The notes: generated by a model not told the origin, from the letters alone. 64,000 nucleotides of DNA from Gammaproteobacteria bacterium (GCA_015494295.1 WGBO01000026.1:52631-116630), one strand, 5' to 3'; positions 54,090 through 62,833 are shown, counted from the stretch's first letter. Numbers and translations are program-made.

Positions 54090-55616
54090 TTAGTAATTCC
54101 TGTAAAAGGCTTCGGCAACAAATTTCATGAATTCTTCTGTTTTCTCCTGGCTGCGGCTGATCACCTGCCACGGCTCCAGTCTCGCCACCTCGGTTTGCAG
54201 GTCCTTGGCGGTCTTCGCGCTACAACCCAAAATATCCTGAATGGAACTCGCCGAAACCCCTTCGCACTGAAATATATAGGCGAACTCCAGCAGCTCCTGG
54301 AAGTTGAAGAACTTCTGCTGGTAGTCGTTGGGCGACTGCGAAGCGAAGAATACCACCACCCCCTTGGACCGCCCTTCGCGGATGATGCGCTGCAGAAAGA
54401 TGTTCTTCTGCCCCAAATAGTTGTGGGCCTCATCGATGACCAGAATGGTGCGGATGGTGCGGCGTCCGTCCTCCACCGGGCTGTCAGGCAAGGCGGCCAT
54501 CTCCTTGTAGAGCCGTTCGATGACCAGATAGGCCACCAGTTCCTTCAATACCGGCATGGCGTGCACGTCGATCAGCAGGGTGCGATTGGAGATCTTCTCC
54601 ATGGGCTCGGTGTCGTCGCCGTGCTTCCAGAACAGGTCGAAATCCGACAGGTCCCGCAACACCTCGATCAGGCTGTCGTCCTTCTTGTTCTCCTCCTCAT
54701 ACATCAGGGCGGCAATTTCCATGATGTCCTGGAAGTCCGGATACGGCTTATCACCGGCCGCACGCTTGGCATAGCCCGCGCGGATCGCCTCCGTCAGCGC
54801 GCCCTTCTGCACCACCCCCAGCTTGGAGTTGATGGAGGCGAAGCTCTCCGCCTTCTCTCGCGCCGACACATTGATGGTCTGCTCATCATAGGACGGCAGG
54901 ATGAAGGGATTGATGGGCAGGCTCTGGCCGCCCTGCAACAAACGATAGGGCGTGCACTTGGCGACTTCCAGAAACCGCTGGTTGTCTACCACATCGCCCT
55001 TGTAGTCGAAATAGATGAAATTGGTCTGATAGTTGGACTGGGCGCGGATGTCGGCCAGGATTTTCAGCAGGAACTGGGTTTTGCCTACACCGGGCTTGCC
55101 CATGATGGCCAGGTGTGAGTTGGCATGCTTGGCGGTGTTGTTAAGCTCCATCACCACTTCCTGGTTCTGCAACACCGTGCGGCCGATGAAGATGTCCAGC
55201 CCCTTGCCAGCCATTTCACGGCGCCCCTCGAACTCCACGGTCTCCAGCAAGCGGGCCAGAATTTTGTTGGCGTCGCGCCCGGCCTCGACGAACATCTTTT
55301 CCAGGTGTTTGCAGCCGCTGTCGATGTGGTTCTTGATGATGGACTTGTTGGAGAAGAACTCATCCTCGCCAATCTCGACCCGACCGTAGAGCTGTGAAAT
55401 CAACGCCCGGATCAGGGCGCCATCCTGTCCGAGGAAACTGGACTGGCGCATCTCGCCACCGCTGAAGTTGGTGCTAGGCTGCACATCGGCGCCGTCCTTC
55501 ACCATTGAGAGGCTGCACGCCATACGCGCCAGCACGGCCTTATCCAGCTTGGTTTCAAAGCGCAGGCCGCTCAGTACCTCGTCGGCCTCCATGGAGAGAT
55601 AGAGTCGGTCCGCCAT
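54090..55616 (-). CDS. DndE-like domain fused to HerA/FtsK-type ATPase
   Basis: 508 residues from MADRLYLSMEADEVLSGLRF. About 1-130 read as DndE: LDKAVLARMACSLSM, then FSGGEMRQSSFLGQDGALIR and ALISQLYGR. From about 145 a HerA/DUF87-like motor follows: FIGRTVLQNQEVVMELNN, Walker A MGKPGVGKTQFL (172-183), YFDYKGDVV, Walker B TILVIDEAHNYLG (390-402), and IIREGRSKGVVVFFASQSPN with sensor residues. Start chosen by GGGAG upstream and a 2-bp gap to dndD. In Dnd systems DndE binds nicked DNA; here the motor replaces any HsdR translocase. Confidence 0.85.
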   Translation of the reverse strand: MADRLYLSMEADEVLSGLRFETKLDKAVLARMACSLSMVKDGADVQPSTNFSGGEMRQSSFLGQDGALIRALISQLYGRVEIGEDEFFSNKSIIKNHIDSGCKHLEKMFVEAGRDANKILARLLETVEFEGRREMAGKGLDIFIGRTVLQNQEVVMELNNTAKHANSHLAIMGKPGVGKTQFLLKILADIRAQSNYQTNFIYFDYKGDVVDNQRFLEVAKCTPYRLLQGGQSLPINPFILPSYDEQTINVSAREKAESFASINSKLGVVQKGALTEAIRAGYAKRAAGDKPYPDFQDIMEIAALMYEEENKKDDSLIEVLRDLSDFDLFWKHGDDTEPMEKISNRTLLIDVHAMPVLKELVAYLVIERLYKEMAALPDSPVEDGRRTIRTILVIDEAHNYLGQKNIFLQRIIREGRSKGVVVFFASQSPNDYQQKFFNFQELLEFAYIFQCEGVSASSIQDILGCSAKTAKDLQTEVARLEPWQVISRSQEKTEEFMKFVAEAFYRNY

Positions 55617-55618
55617 GC

Positions 55619-57610
55619 TCAGTGCTCCCAAAAATAGCCAGGGCGGAAGGTGGTCAGCTCCCGCCGCTGGTCGAATTCAAGAATCCCCGCCCCGCTCAGA
55701 TAGGGCTTCAGCTCTTCGTAATAGGCGCCATCCACCTCGGTATCGGTGGAGAGGATCACCACCTGCTCGCCGGCATTGGGGAAGTAGTTATTGACGATGC
55801 TGTTGCGGTGGGCACTGTCAAGGCGGGACAGGGGCGTGTCAATGATGATGGGCAGGTCGAGCTGGCTGGTCTGGGCAAGCCCCCAGAGCAGGGAGACGGC
55901 AAAGATCTCCTTTTCGCCGGCCGATAGCCCCGACTTCTTGATCTCGTGACCATTGCGGTCGCGGATCTTCACCTCGTAGGTCTTGGGGTCGATCACCAGG
56001 TCCTTGATCAGGCCACTCTTGCTGGAGAGGCGCTTGTACATCTCGAAGGTCTTCTCCTGCAGCAGGTGGACCTTGTTCTTGCGCAGCCGCACGGTGAACT
56101 GGTTCAACAGGTTGGCGATGGCATCGCACTCGTTGATGAAGTCCGCCTTCTCCTTGGAGACATTGTGCTTGTCATAGAGGCGGGCGATCTCCGCCTCGAT
56201 CTCCTGCACCCGCTTTTCCAGCGCCAGCAGTTCTTCTTCCAGCAAGCGAAGCTGCTCGGTCTTGCGGCCGATCTGGTTGGAGGCGCTCTCCATCTCCTCC
56301 TGAAGCTGCTCGAACAGCTCGCGCTCGGTTTCGCTGGCCGCGCCGATCTGGGAGGCCGCCTCCAGCCGACGCAGCTCCACCTCCAGCTCGCGTTTCTCAT
56401 CCAGCAGGGGGGCTATGAGAAACACCTCGCTGCCTTCGATCTCTTCCATGCGGTGCAGCACCCGCGCCGCCTCGCGTTCGGAGAGGTTGAGCAGTTTTTT
56501 CACCTCGCCGATGCCCGCGCCCTCCTTGAGCAGGCGCAGGATGCGCCGCTCCAGTTCGGCCATCTTCTCAGGGGTGAGGCGCTCATGGTAGATGGGCTCC
56601 GGCTCCTCCACCGCGCGCACGATCTGGTGGGCCAGGGCCTCGGCATTCTCACGGATCGCCTCCTGCTGGCTGGATTCCCGCTCCGCCTCGATCTGGCGGC
56701 GCAGATCGCCAAACAGCTTGCCGGCGATCCCCAGGGGCAGAAACTGTTCGGCCAGGATCTTGATCTCGTTTTCCACCTGCCCCAGCCGGGTGGATACCTG
56801 AATGCGCCGTTTCTCGTTGGCGCGGGCCTCTTCCCGCGTCTCCGGCTCGGACTGAAAGGCGGCCTGGAAGCGCTTCTTCGCCTCTTCGTACTGTTCCTTG
56901 AAATCGTCCAGCGCCTGCTGCACCTCGGCCCGCTCCTTGCGCTTGCGCTCCAGCTTGCTCTTCTCCTTCTTCAACTCGCTCTGCTTGAACTCCAGGTCCT
57001 CGTCGGAGATCTCCACAAAGCCCTGCCGTTCCTGGTTCTTGATGTGCAGGATATCATCGGCCAGACGCTTGACATATTCGATACCCAGGGCTGCCTCCAG
57101 CGAGGCCTGCAAACGCACCTCGGAGTGATCGTCGGCGGCGATCTCCTGGATCTTCTCGCCGTCGAAAAAGAAGAATTGGGTGATCCCCGGCGGCACCAGG
57201 GAGCGGATAAAGTCCTGCCACATCTGTTTGTTCTGCACCGAGACGCGCTTGCCGTCGCGCACCACCACCAGCTTTTCTTCCAGATCCTTTGCCTTCGGCT
57301 CGGGCACGGTACCGGCGGACCAACTGCGCTTGACCACGATCTCGGCCAGGTCGTCGGTCTCCAGCACCAGCTCGATGGAAACATGGGCATTGCCCCGTGC
57401 CAGCTCCTTGCGGTTGATGGCCTTGTAGATCAGGTCCGGCTTGGCGCCATAGAGGCAGATGGTGATGGCCTCCATGAGTGAGGTCTTGCCCGCGCCATTC
57501 ATGCCGCCGATGAGGAAGATGCTCTTGCCATCGGCGCCGGCAGGAAACTCAATGGTGGTCTCGTACTGGAAGGACTTGTAGCCCTCAATGGTCAGCCGCT
57601 TGATTCTCAT
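55619..57610 (-). CDS. dndD: DndD-type SMC/Rad50-like ATPase
   Basis: 663 residues. N-terminal MRIKRLTIEGYKSFQYETTI and Walker A IGGMNGAGKTSLMEAITICL (about 35-54). The DndD hallmark FFFDGEKIQEIA is followed by a long coiled coil (about 180-530). The C-terminal signature KKSGLSAGEKEIFAVSLLWG, Walker B LPIIIDTPLSRLDSAHR and VVILSTDTEVDGAYYEELKP close the head; it ends RPGYFWEH as DndD proteins do. No CxxC zinc hook is seen in the coiled coil. Overlaps the winged-helix gene by 4 nt. No DndB, DndC or cysteine desulfurase gene is in the window. Confidence 0.88.
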   Translation of the reverse strand: MRIKRLTIEGYKSFQYETTIEFPAGADGKSIFLIGGMNGAGKTSLMEAITICLYGAKPDLIYKAINRKELARGNAHVSIELVLETDDLAEIVVKRSWSAGTVPEPKAKDLEEKLVVVRDGKRVSVQNKQMWQDFIRSLVPPGITQFFFFDGEKIQEIAADDHSEVRLQASLEAALGIEYVKRLADDILHIKNQERQGFVEISDEDLEFKQSELKKEKSKLERKRKERAEVQQALDDFKEQYEEAKKRFQAAFQSEPETREEARANEKRRIQVSTRLGQVENEIKILAEQFLPLGIAGKLFGDLRRQIEAERESSQQEAIRENAEALAHQIVRAVEEPEPIYHERLTPEKMAELERRILRLLKEGAGIGEVKKLLNLSEREAARVLHRMEEIEGSEVFLIAPLLDEKRELEVELRRLEAASQIGAASETERELFEQLQEEMESASNQIGRKTEQLRLLEEELLALEKRVQEIEAEIARLYDKHNVSKEKADFINECDAIANLLNQFTVRLRKNKVHLLQEKTFEMYKRLSSKSGLIKDLVIDPKTYEVKIRDRNGHEIKKSGLSAGEKEIFAVSLLWGLAQTSQLDLPIIIDTPLSRLDSAHRNSIVNNYFPNAGEQVVILSTDTEVDGAYYEELKPYLSGAGILEFDQRRELTTFRPGYFWEH

Positions 57611-58233
57611 ATCTTATCTTTCTGTTCCGCCAACTCCCAGATGCCGCGTGGCGAGTTCTTCTTCAAAATACCTTCTTTGACCAGCGCATTGCGCTCCCAA
57701 TGGGTGTTGTTCTCCCAGACGATCTCACCGGTTTTCCGTTTCATCAGGTCGCCTGGAAGCAACTGCCCTGCCAAGATGTCTCGCATTTTATCTATTACCT
57801 CCGAGCACTTTGCAGAGCCGCCCAGTTCACGCAAGGCAGCGAGCAAATATTCGCGCAGCACCTCCTGGCTGGTGCGTGGGGCCTTCTCCTTGCGCTTGCG
57901 GCTCCCCTTGGTCTTGGGACCATTGCCTGATTGCCTGGCCTTCGTCAGCGCCGCGTCGATGCTGGCCAACAGCGGCCGCAGACCTTCTGCCCAGTGTTTC
58001 AGTTCGGCCGCCGCCTGCTCGCCGTTTTCCAGGCGCATCATCAGGTCCAGCTTGAGCCGGCGTAAGTCGTCCGGGATGGGGTGTCCCTGGGCCTGCAAGC
58101 GCTCGCTACTACGCGCCACCTCCTTCAACTGCGCCCGCAAGGCGGCCTGTTCGCTGGCGGTCCCGGTCAGCCTGCCCAGTTCGTCCTTGAGCCAGTGCAG
58201 CACAGTGTCCCGATCCAGCGGCGCGTCATCCAT
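57607..58233 (-). CDS. Winged-helix (Mrr_N-like) protein of the defence operon
   Basis: 208 residues. The N-terminal 110 are helical and charged (LHWLKDELGRLTGTASEQAA; basic linker KTKGSRKRKEKAPRTSQEVL). The C-terminal 90 resemble the winged-helix domain found at the N-terminus of Mrr-type restriction proteins: YLLAALRELGGSAKCSEVID, GEIVWENNTHWERNALVKEG, RGIWELAE. No nuclease motif is visible, so it is probably a DNA-binding or adaptor subunit. 3 bp after the small protein gene and 4-nt overlap with dndD. Confidence 0.7.
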   Translation of the reverse strand: MDDAPLDRDTVLHWLKDELGRLTGTASEQAALRAQLKEVARSSERLQAQGHPIPDDLRRLKLDLMMRLENGEQAAAELKHWAEGLRPLLASIDAALTKARQSGNGPKTKGSRKRKEKAPRTSQEVLREYLLAALRELGGSAKCSEVIDKMRDILAGQLLPGDLMKRKTGEIVWENNTHWERNALVKEGILKKNSPRGIWELAEQKDKI

Positions 58234-58236
58234 GGC

Positions 58237-58422
58237 CTATCGCTCCAGCGCCTCCGGCGGCATTTTCAGGATCTCGCGCAAAGCGTCATAGACCCCGTGG
58301 CGGCGCTCCTTGAATTCGTACTCGCGCACCGTTTCCAGCAGCTTCAGCACCTTCTGGATGCTCACCCCGTGCTGCTGGCACAGCTCCTCCAACAGGGCGC
58401 GGTCTTCCTCGGCAAGTTTCAT
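58237..58422 (-). CDS. Small DNA-modification-system-associated protein, 61 residues
   Basis: Starts MKLAEEDRALLEELCQQHGV, then SIQKVLKLLETVREYEFKER and RHGVYDALREILKMPPEALE. Highly helical and acidic/basic alternating. Small proteins of this type are known companions of DNA modification gene clusters; biochemical role unknown. Overlaps hsdS by 4 nt, so translation is coupled. Confidence 0.75.
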   Translation of the reverse strand: MKLAEEDRALLEELCQQHGVSIQKVLKLLETVREYEFKERRHGVYDALREILKMPPEALER

Positions 58423-59804
58423 GCAGCAATGGCCTCCTCGATGAGTGCTTCGACGCGATGTTTGGCTTGTTCCAGCAGGTGTACTGATTCGTGGGTCTTG
58501 TCGATGGATTCTTTCATCAAAGACGCGATCCTTTGCTCCAGTTTTTCATCTAAGCGCGGGATCAACACCCTGCCGACATCATGCGGAGACAAATGCCCAT
58601 TCGTTGATCCCGTGATCCACCGCTGCAACTGCACCTGACCAATGCGGTGACTCAAGAAAGCCAGCAGATAGTGCGGGTTGATCGAGCCATTTGTGGTGAT
58701 TGCCAACAGGTCGCCGCTGAATGTCAGCTCCTCATATCTCGAAACGATGCCGACTTTGCCGATCGTTGCTCCGGTAATGGCAAGAAGAAGGTCGCCTTGC
58801 TTAGCAACGGGCATCCCCTTGAATCTTCGACTTTTACCTTCAGCGACGATTTCGTTGTTCTGGATGTGCTTGATGCTCACATACGGAATCGTTCCTTCAG
58901 GACTCTCTTCTTGCTGAGTGCCCTTGACCATGGCAGCTGTCAGGAAACGGAGCGGTTGCACGTTGGGCAGTTTTACAAGCGCCTGTTCATATTGAAGCGC
59001 TGTTGGGCTAAAGCATTGTGCATCTATGCGGTTGGCCAAAATCGCCTGGCTCAGTGCCACCTCACTAAACCGCGCCGCGTAGCTGACGGGCTTGTCGAAG
59101 GTCAGCTTGTCCAGGCCGAGTTCGGATTCGAGGAGTGATTGGGCTTGCGCGTAGGCGGTGCGAGATCTATATGCTGCCAGCTCCGCCTCTTGATATCTCG
59201 ACTCGATTTTGTCTTGTTCTTCATCAGAAATCAGAGGGATTTTTAATCTAGCGACAGATTCGATGGTCAGATGAGGCTGACCGGTTTGGCTTGCCGTCCG
59301 TATTAGGAGCGACTGACCTATCTCGGAATGAAGATACATCCACAAATAGAAGCGATTGATCTTGCTTAGATTTCTTGTACGAACGATTAGAACATCACGG
59401 CAGACTGAATACTTCGGATAAATATTTGTCAGAAGAGCAACCTTTCCTAATGAGTTTCCCCCCTTGGCTATTATTAAATCTCCTGGCTCACACAACGCTA
59501 TTGTTGCAGCATTTTGATCTAGAACGCTTCTTGGAAGAAATGCAGTCCTCTCATCAACTGTAAGCAGCCCGTCTTGTATTTCGTTAACGCGTAAAAACGG
59601 AATACCTTCTCGATTAAAATTGTAATAGGGCACAATTGACGGATAAAAAGCACTACAGTCGATTGCAGCGCCTGCATTCCTAATTGATATATTGGGATAA
59701 TTTGAAATAGCCTTTGTAAGTCGAATGAAATTAGGCCGATAGTACTCGGCATCCATTCGGCCAAGCTCCAATTCAGATAATGGAACCTCACTGGCAGTAA
59801 CCAT
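58419..59804 (-). CDS. hsdS: Type I restriction-modification specificity subunit HsdS
   Basis: 461 residues from MVTASEVPLSELELGRMDAE. Two target-recognition halves: about 1-200 (LRVNEIQDGLL, CEPGDLIIAKGGNSLGKVAL, VARLKIPLISDEEQDKIESR) and about 235-455 (IPYVSIKHIQNNEIVAEGKS, KQGDLLLAITGATIGKVGIV, HDVGRVLIPRLDEKLEQRIA). Each ends in a helix-rich spacer. It dictates which DNA site the methylase modifies. The first half (59200-59760) is distinctly AT-rich, as expected for an exchangeable domain. Start supported by GGGAGGGGGAGTG and the TGATG overlap with hsdM. Confidence 0.93.
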   Translation of the reverse strand: MVTASEVPLSELELGRMDAEYYRPNFIRLTKAISNYPNISIRNAGAAIDCSAFYPSIVPYYNFNREGIPFLRVNEIQDGLLTVDERTAFLPRSVLDQNAATIALCEPGDLIIAKGGNSLGKVALLTNIYPKYSVCRDVLIVRTRNLSKINRFYLWMYLHSEIGQSLLIRTASQTGQPHLTIESVARLKIPLISDEEQDKIESRYQEAELAAYRSRTAYAQAQSLLESELGLDKLTFDKPVSYAARFSEVALSQAILANRIDAQCFSPTALQYEQALVKLPNVQPLRFLTAAMVKGTQQEESPEGTIPYVSIKHIQNNEIVAEGKSRRFKGMPVAKQGDLLLAITGATIGKVGIVSRYEELTFSGDLLAITTNGSINPHYLLAFLSHRIGQVQLQRWITGSTNGHLSPHDVGRVLIPRLDEKLEQRIASLMKESIDKTHESVHLLEQAKHRVEALIEEAIAA

Positions 59805-62530
59805 CACTCCCCCTCCCAAAAATCAAACCCCTGCTCCTGGGCAAAGCGCACAAAGGCCTCGGCGATGCAGAGTTGTTCGTCGGGAATCTTGCTGGCATCC
59901 TCCAAATCCTCCGGCCCCAGGTCGTAGTTGACCAGGTCCTGATCCACGATGTGGCCGGGGTGGCGGTGGTCTTCGGGGTTGTCGATATAGTTGCCGTCCT
60001 CGTCGGTGACGAAGACGTACTCGCCGGAGTTGTCCTTGCCGCCCCGTTCGCTGACGGCCATGAAGATGGGGTAGTCGAGGCGCTTGGCCACCTCGGCGTC
60101 GATCCAGCGGTCCTTGAGTTCGCCGATGAGGTCGGGATCGGCGAGGATCAGTTCCAGTTGGCCCTTGTTGGTGAGGCGCTTGCGGGCCTCTTCGGCCTGG
60201 GCAATGGCCTTGTCCAGCGCCTTGATGCGGGCCTTGAGCTTTTTCTGCTGTTCCTTTTGTTTGGCCTTGATGGCTTTGATCTTCTCCTTGTATTCGTCGC
60301 GCAGTTTCTTGCGCGCCTGTGCCAGCTCGCGCTTGGCCCCGGTCCAGCCTTGTTCGAGAATCTCGATCTCCCGGTCGCGCTGTTCCTCCAGGGCCTCCAC
60401 GTCGGAGGCGAGGTCTTCCAGTTGCTGCTTGGCCTGGAGTAGTTCATTGCGCAGGCTGGCGATCTCCTCGTCGACCTGGGCCACGCGGTCTTCCAGTTCC
60501 AGCGGTTCGGCTTCTTCATCATCTCCAGCCTCGCCGTTGCCGTTGTCCGGCTCGGGTTCCTGGAAGGTCTCCAGCAGCAGTTCGGCGATGGCCTCGGGGA
60601 TCTCCTCTTCGGGGATGGTGAGGTCGTCTTCGTACTTGACGAGCAGGTCCTTGATGGTCTGCTCATAGTCAGGGCAAGCCTTGGCGACCCCCTCTTTAAC
60701 CGAGTCGATCTCTTTCAATTCCTGCTCAGTGTATTTCTGCACGAACAACACCGAGGTCTTGGTGCCGGTGTGGGGCTTGAAGGTGTTGGGATGCAGGCCC
60801 ACCACCGCCAGCAGGCGTGCCTTGTGCAGTATCCATTCACGGATGAAGGCGAGCGATGAGTTGTTGAACTTGCCCTGGGGCAGAACAATGGCGGCGCGGC
60901 CGCCGGGCTTGAGCCACTTGAGGATGCGTTCGATGAAGAGCACGTCGCGCTCCTCCTTGGCGCCCTTGTCCTTGGCGCGCTTGAGGGCGGGCTTGGCTAG
61001 CTCGTAATGGGCCAGCATCTTCTTGTCCTTCATCTCGCCGGCAAAGGGCGGATTGGCGAGGATGACGTCGAACTTGAGTTCGTCGAAATATTCCCAGGCC
61101 AGATCTTCATCCTTGAGGGTTTCGTTGTCCGGGATCTTCTTTTTGGTGAGCTTGGCGTCGCGCAGGGCCTGCATGAGCTTGCTGCCGGAGCCGGTGTTGT
61201 ACCAGGTGCGCGGGTCGAGGCTGCTCACGTCCGGGCCGAAGATGTTGGTGTGGCCGTCACCGGCAATGAGCATCAGGGCGCGGGAGGTCTTGGCGGCACG
61301 GGTCTCGAAGTCGATGCCCCAGAGGTACTTGGCGGCGTAGCGATGCTTGCGCAGCTCGCGGGCATCGGCGTCTTTCGCGGGATAGCACCAGTCCATGGTA
61401 TGCAGCAGGAAGCCAGCGCTGCCACAGGAGGGATCCATCACATATTCGGTGCGTTTCGGGTTGAGCATGCGCACGCACATCTCCACCACATGGCGCGGGG
61501 TGAAGAACTGGCCCTTCTTCTTCTTGGCCTCGGTGGGCAGCAGGTATTCGAAGGCGTCATCCATGATGCGCAGGTTTGAGCCCATGAGACGCACGCCCTC
61601 GATGGGGCCGACGCAGACCTGGAGGTGGTCCTTGCGCAGCTTGATGTCCTCGCCCTCGTCGAAGATGCCGGGCCACTCCTCGCAGGCGCTGTGGAAGAGC
61701 TTGTTGATGCGGTCGTAGGTGATCTCCGGGTCCAGCGCCTTGCCGAACTCCACCGTCTTTTTGCGCTTCGGGTTTTCCTGGGCTTCCTTCTCATCCCAGA
61801 TTTTGGCGAAGATGAGCTTGAAGATTTCGTTGAACTCGTCGGCGCCGCTGTCGGCGAGCACCAGCTCTTCCAGGTCCTGAATGATCTTCTTGAAGTTGAA
61901 GTCCCGCTTGAGGTCCAGCAGGGTCTTTTTCTTCTCCAGGACCGCGGAGGGCTCCTCGCCCCGCTTGGGGATGTCGAACAGGGTGTCGTCGAACTGCTTG
62001 GGATAGGGGCGGTAGAGAATGATGCTGTCAGCGCCATTGGACCAGACCCCGATGGGCGAGCCTTCGGCGTTGAGGTAGCTCTTGAGCTGGTCGATGCCAT
62101 CCTTACGCTTGGGCTTTTTGATCTCCAGGACGATCTTCGGCGTTGTCTTGGTGTTGTCCAGATAGACCACGATGTCAGCGGCCTTGGTGCCCACCTCTGT
62201 GCCGAACTGGATGGACTTCTCCAGATCGATCTCGTCTTCCCGGTAGTCGTACTGGTGGATGAGCTTGTAGACCCAGAGCTGACGGACGATCTCCTCCGGG
62301 GCTGACTTGCCCGATTCGTCGTACACCTGCACCTCGGTCTTGCCGGAGGTGAAGGGTACAAAAGACTTCATAAAATACTTGGTCTTGCCGGCGTCCCGGC
62401 CCGATTCAATGACCTTGGGGTAGATGTCGATGATCTCGTGGATCGGCTTGCCAAGGTCTTCAAAGGCCGACAGCTCGTATTTGGTCTTGGGGTCCTTGAA
62501 GATCTTGTCGAGGATTTCTTTGGTGTCCAT
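59804..62530 (-). CDS. hsdM: HsdR_N-like domain fused to HsdM-type adenine methylase
   Basis: 908 residues, far longer than HsdM. About 80-145 matches the N-terminal nuclease fold of HsdR (APEEIVRQLWVYKLIHQYDY; AADIVVYLD with Asp119; IVLEIKKPK with Glu136 and Lys138, a PD-(D/E)xK pattern). Then N6-adenine methylase: GQFFTPRHVVEMCVR, motif I MDPSCGSAGFLLHTM (365-379), motif IV LANPPFAGEM (491-500). About 685-800 is a charged coiled coil, followed by a C-terminal YPIFMAVSERGGKDNSGEYV block. Methylase activity is likely; nuclease activity is inference. Confidence 0.88.
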   Translation of the reverse strand: MDTKEILDKIFKDPKTKYELSAFEDLGKPIHEIIDIYPKVIESGRDAGKTKYFMKSFVPFTSGKTEVQVYDESGKSAPEEIVRQLWVYKLIHQYDYREDEIDLEKSIQFGTEVGTKAADIVVYLDNTKTTPKIVLEIKKPKRKDGIDQLKSYLNAEGSPIGVWSNGADSIILYRPYPKQFDDTLFDIPKRGEEPSAVLEKKKTLLDLKRDFNFKKIIQDLEELVLADSGADEFNEIFKLIFAKIWDEKEAQENPKRKKTVEFGKALDPEITYDRINKLFHSACEEWPGIFDEGEDIKLRKDHLQVCVGPIEGVRLMGSNLRIMDDAFEYLLPTEAKKKKGQFFTPRHVVEMCVRMLNPKRTEYVMDPSCGSAGFLLHTMDWCYPAKDADARELRKHRYAAKYLWGIDFETRAAKTSRALMLIAGDGHTNIFGPDVSSLDPRTWYNTGSGSKLMQALRDAKLTKKKIPDNETLKDEDLAWEYFDELKFDVILANPPFAGEMKDKKMLAHYELAKPALKRAKDKGAKEERDVLFIERILKWLKPGGRAAIVLPQGKFNNSSLAFIREWILHKARLLAVVGLHPNTFKPHTGTKTSVLFVQKYTEQELKEIDSVKEGVAKACPDYEQTIKDLLVKYEDDLTIPEEEIPEAIAELLLETFQEPEPDNGNGEAGDDEEAEPLELEDRVAQVDEEIASLRNELLQAKQQLEDLASDVEALEEQRDREIEILEQGWTGAKRELAQARKKLRDEYKEKIKAIKAKQKEQQKKLKARIKALDKAIAQAEEARKRLTNKGQLELILADPDLIGELKDRWIDAEVAKRLDYPIFMAVSERGGKDNSGEYVFVTDEDGNYIDNPEDHRHPGHIVDQDLVNYDLGPEDLEDASKIPDEQLCIAEAFVRFAQEQGFDFWEGE

Positions 62531-62536
62531 GGTTCC

Positions 62537-62737
62537 CTACTTCTGCTTTTTGTTATTTCCACCGGGCTGGGGCGGGCACTCCGGAATCGGGATGCCATTG
62601 CGCCCGCAATAGTCCCGGATCAGCACCTCCACCATGTTGGCGATGGAGCGGTGCTCTCGTTGCGCGGCGGTGCGCAGGGCCTCTTTCAGGCCCGGATCGA
62701 TGCGGAACGTCAGGGTTGCTGTCTTGGTGGTGGCCAT
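62537..62737 (-). CDS. Ribbon-helix-helix (CopG/Arc-type) protein
   Basis: 66 residues from MATTKTATLTFRIDPGLKEA. The beta-strand TATLTFRID and helices LKEALRTAAQREHRS and IANMVEVLIRDYCGRNG match the RHH fold. Pro/Gly/Asn-rich tail. GGGGAGGGAG precedes the ATG. It heads the defence operon, 6 bp before hsdM. A pair of 9-bp direct repeats overlaps its likely promoter, so it is probably the operon's autorepressor; RHH proteins also serve as MazF-type antitoxins. Confidence 0.82.
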   Translation of the reverse strand: MATTKTATLTFRIDPGLKEALRTAAQREHRSIANMVEVLIRDYCGRNGIPIPECPPQPGGNNKKQK

Positions 62738-62761
62738 CTCCCTCCCCGGTGCTTCACTGCA

Positions 62762-62800
62762 AATGTACTGTAATGTACTGCAAAATCCCATATAATCCAA
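62762..62800 (-). promoter_or_regulatory. Promoter and tandem-repeat operator of the defence operon
   Basis: On the minus strand TTGGAT (62800-62795), 17-bp spacer, TACATT (62777-62772) is a reasonable sigma-70 promoter 34 bp before the RHH start. It is overlaid by two perfect direct repeats AATGTACTG at 62762-62770 and 62772-62780, spaced 10 bp, one helical turn. On the plus strand TATAAT at 62791-62796 could serve the divergent gene. Confidence 0.6.
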
Positions 62801-62833
62801 GGGATTGATTGGAAATCAGCCCAGGGAGGCGAC

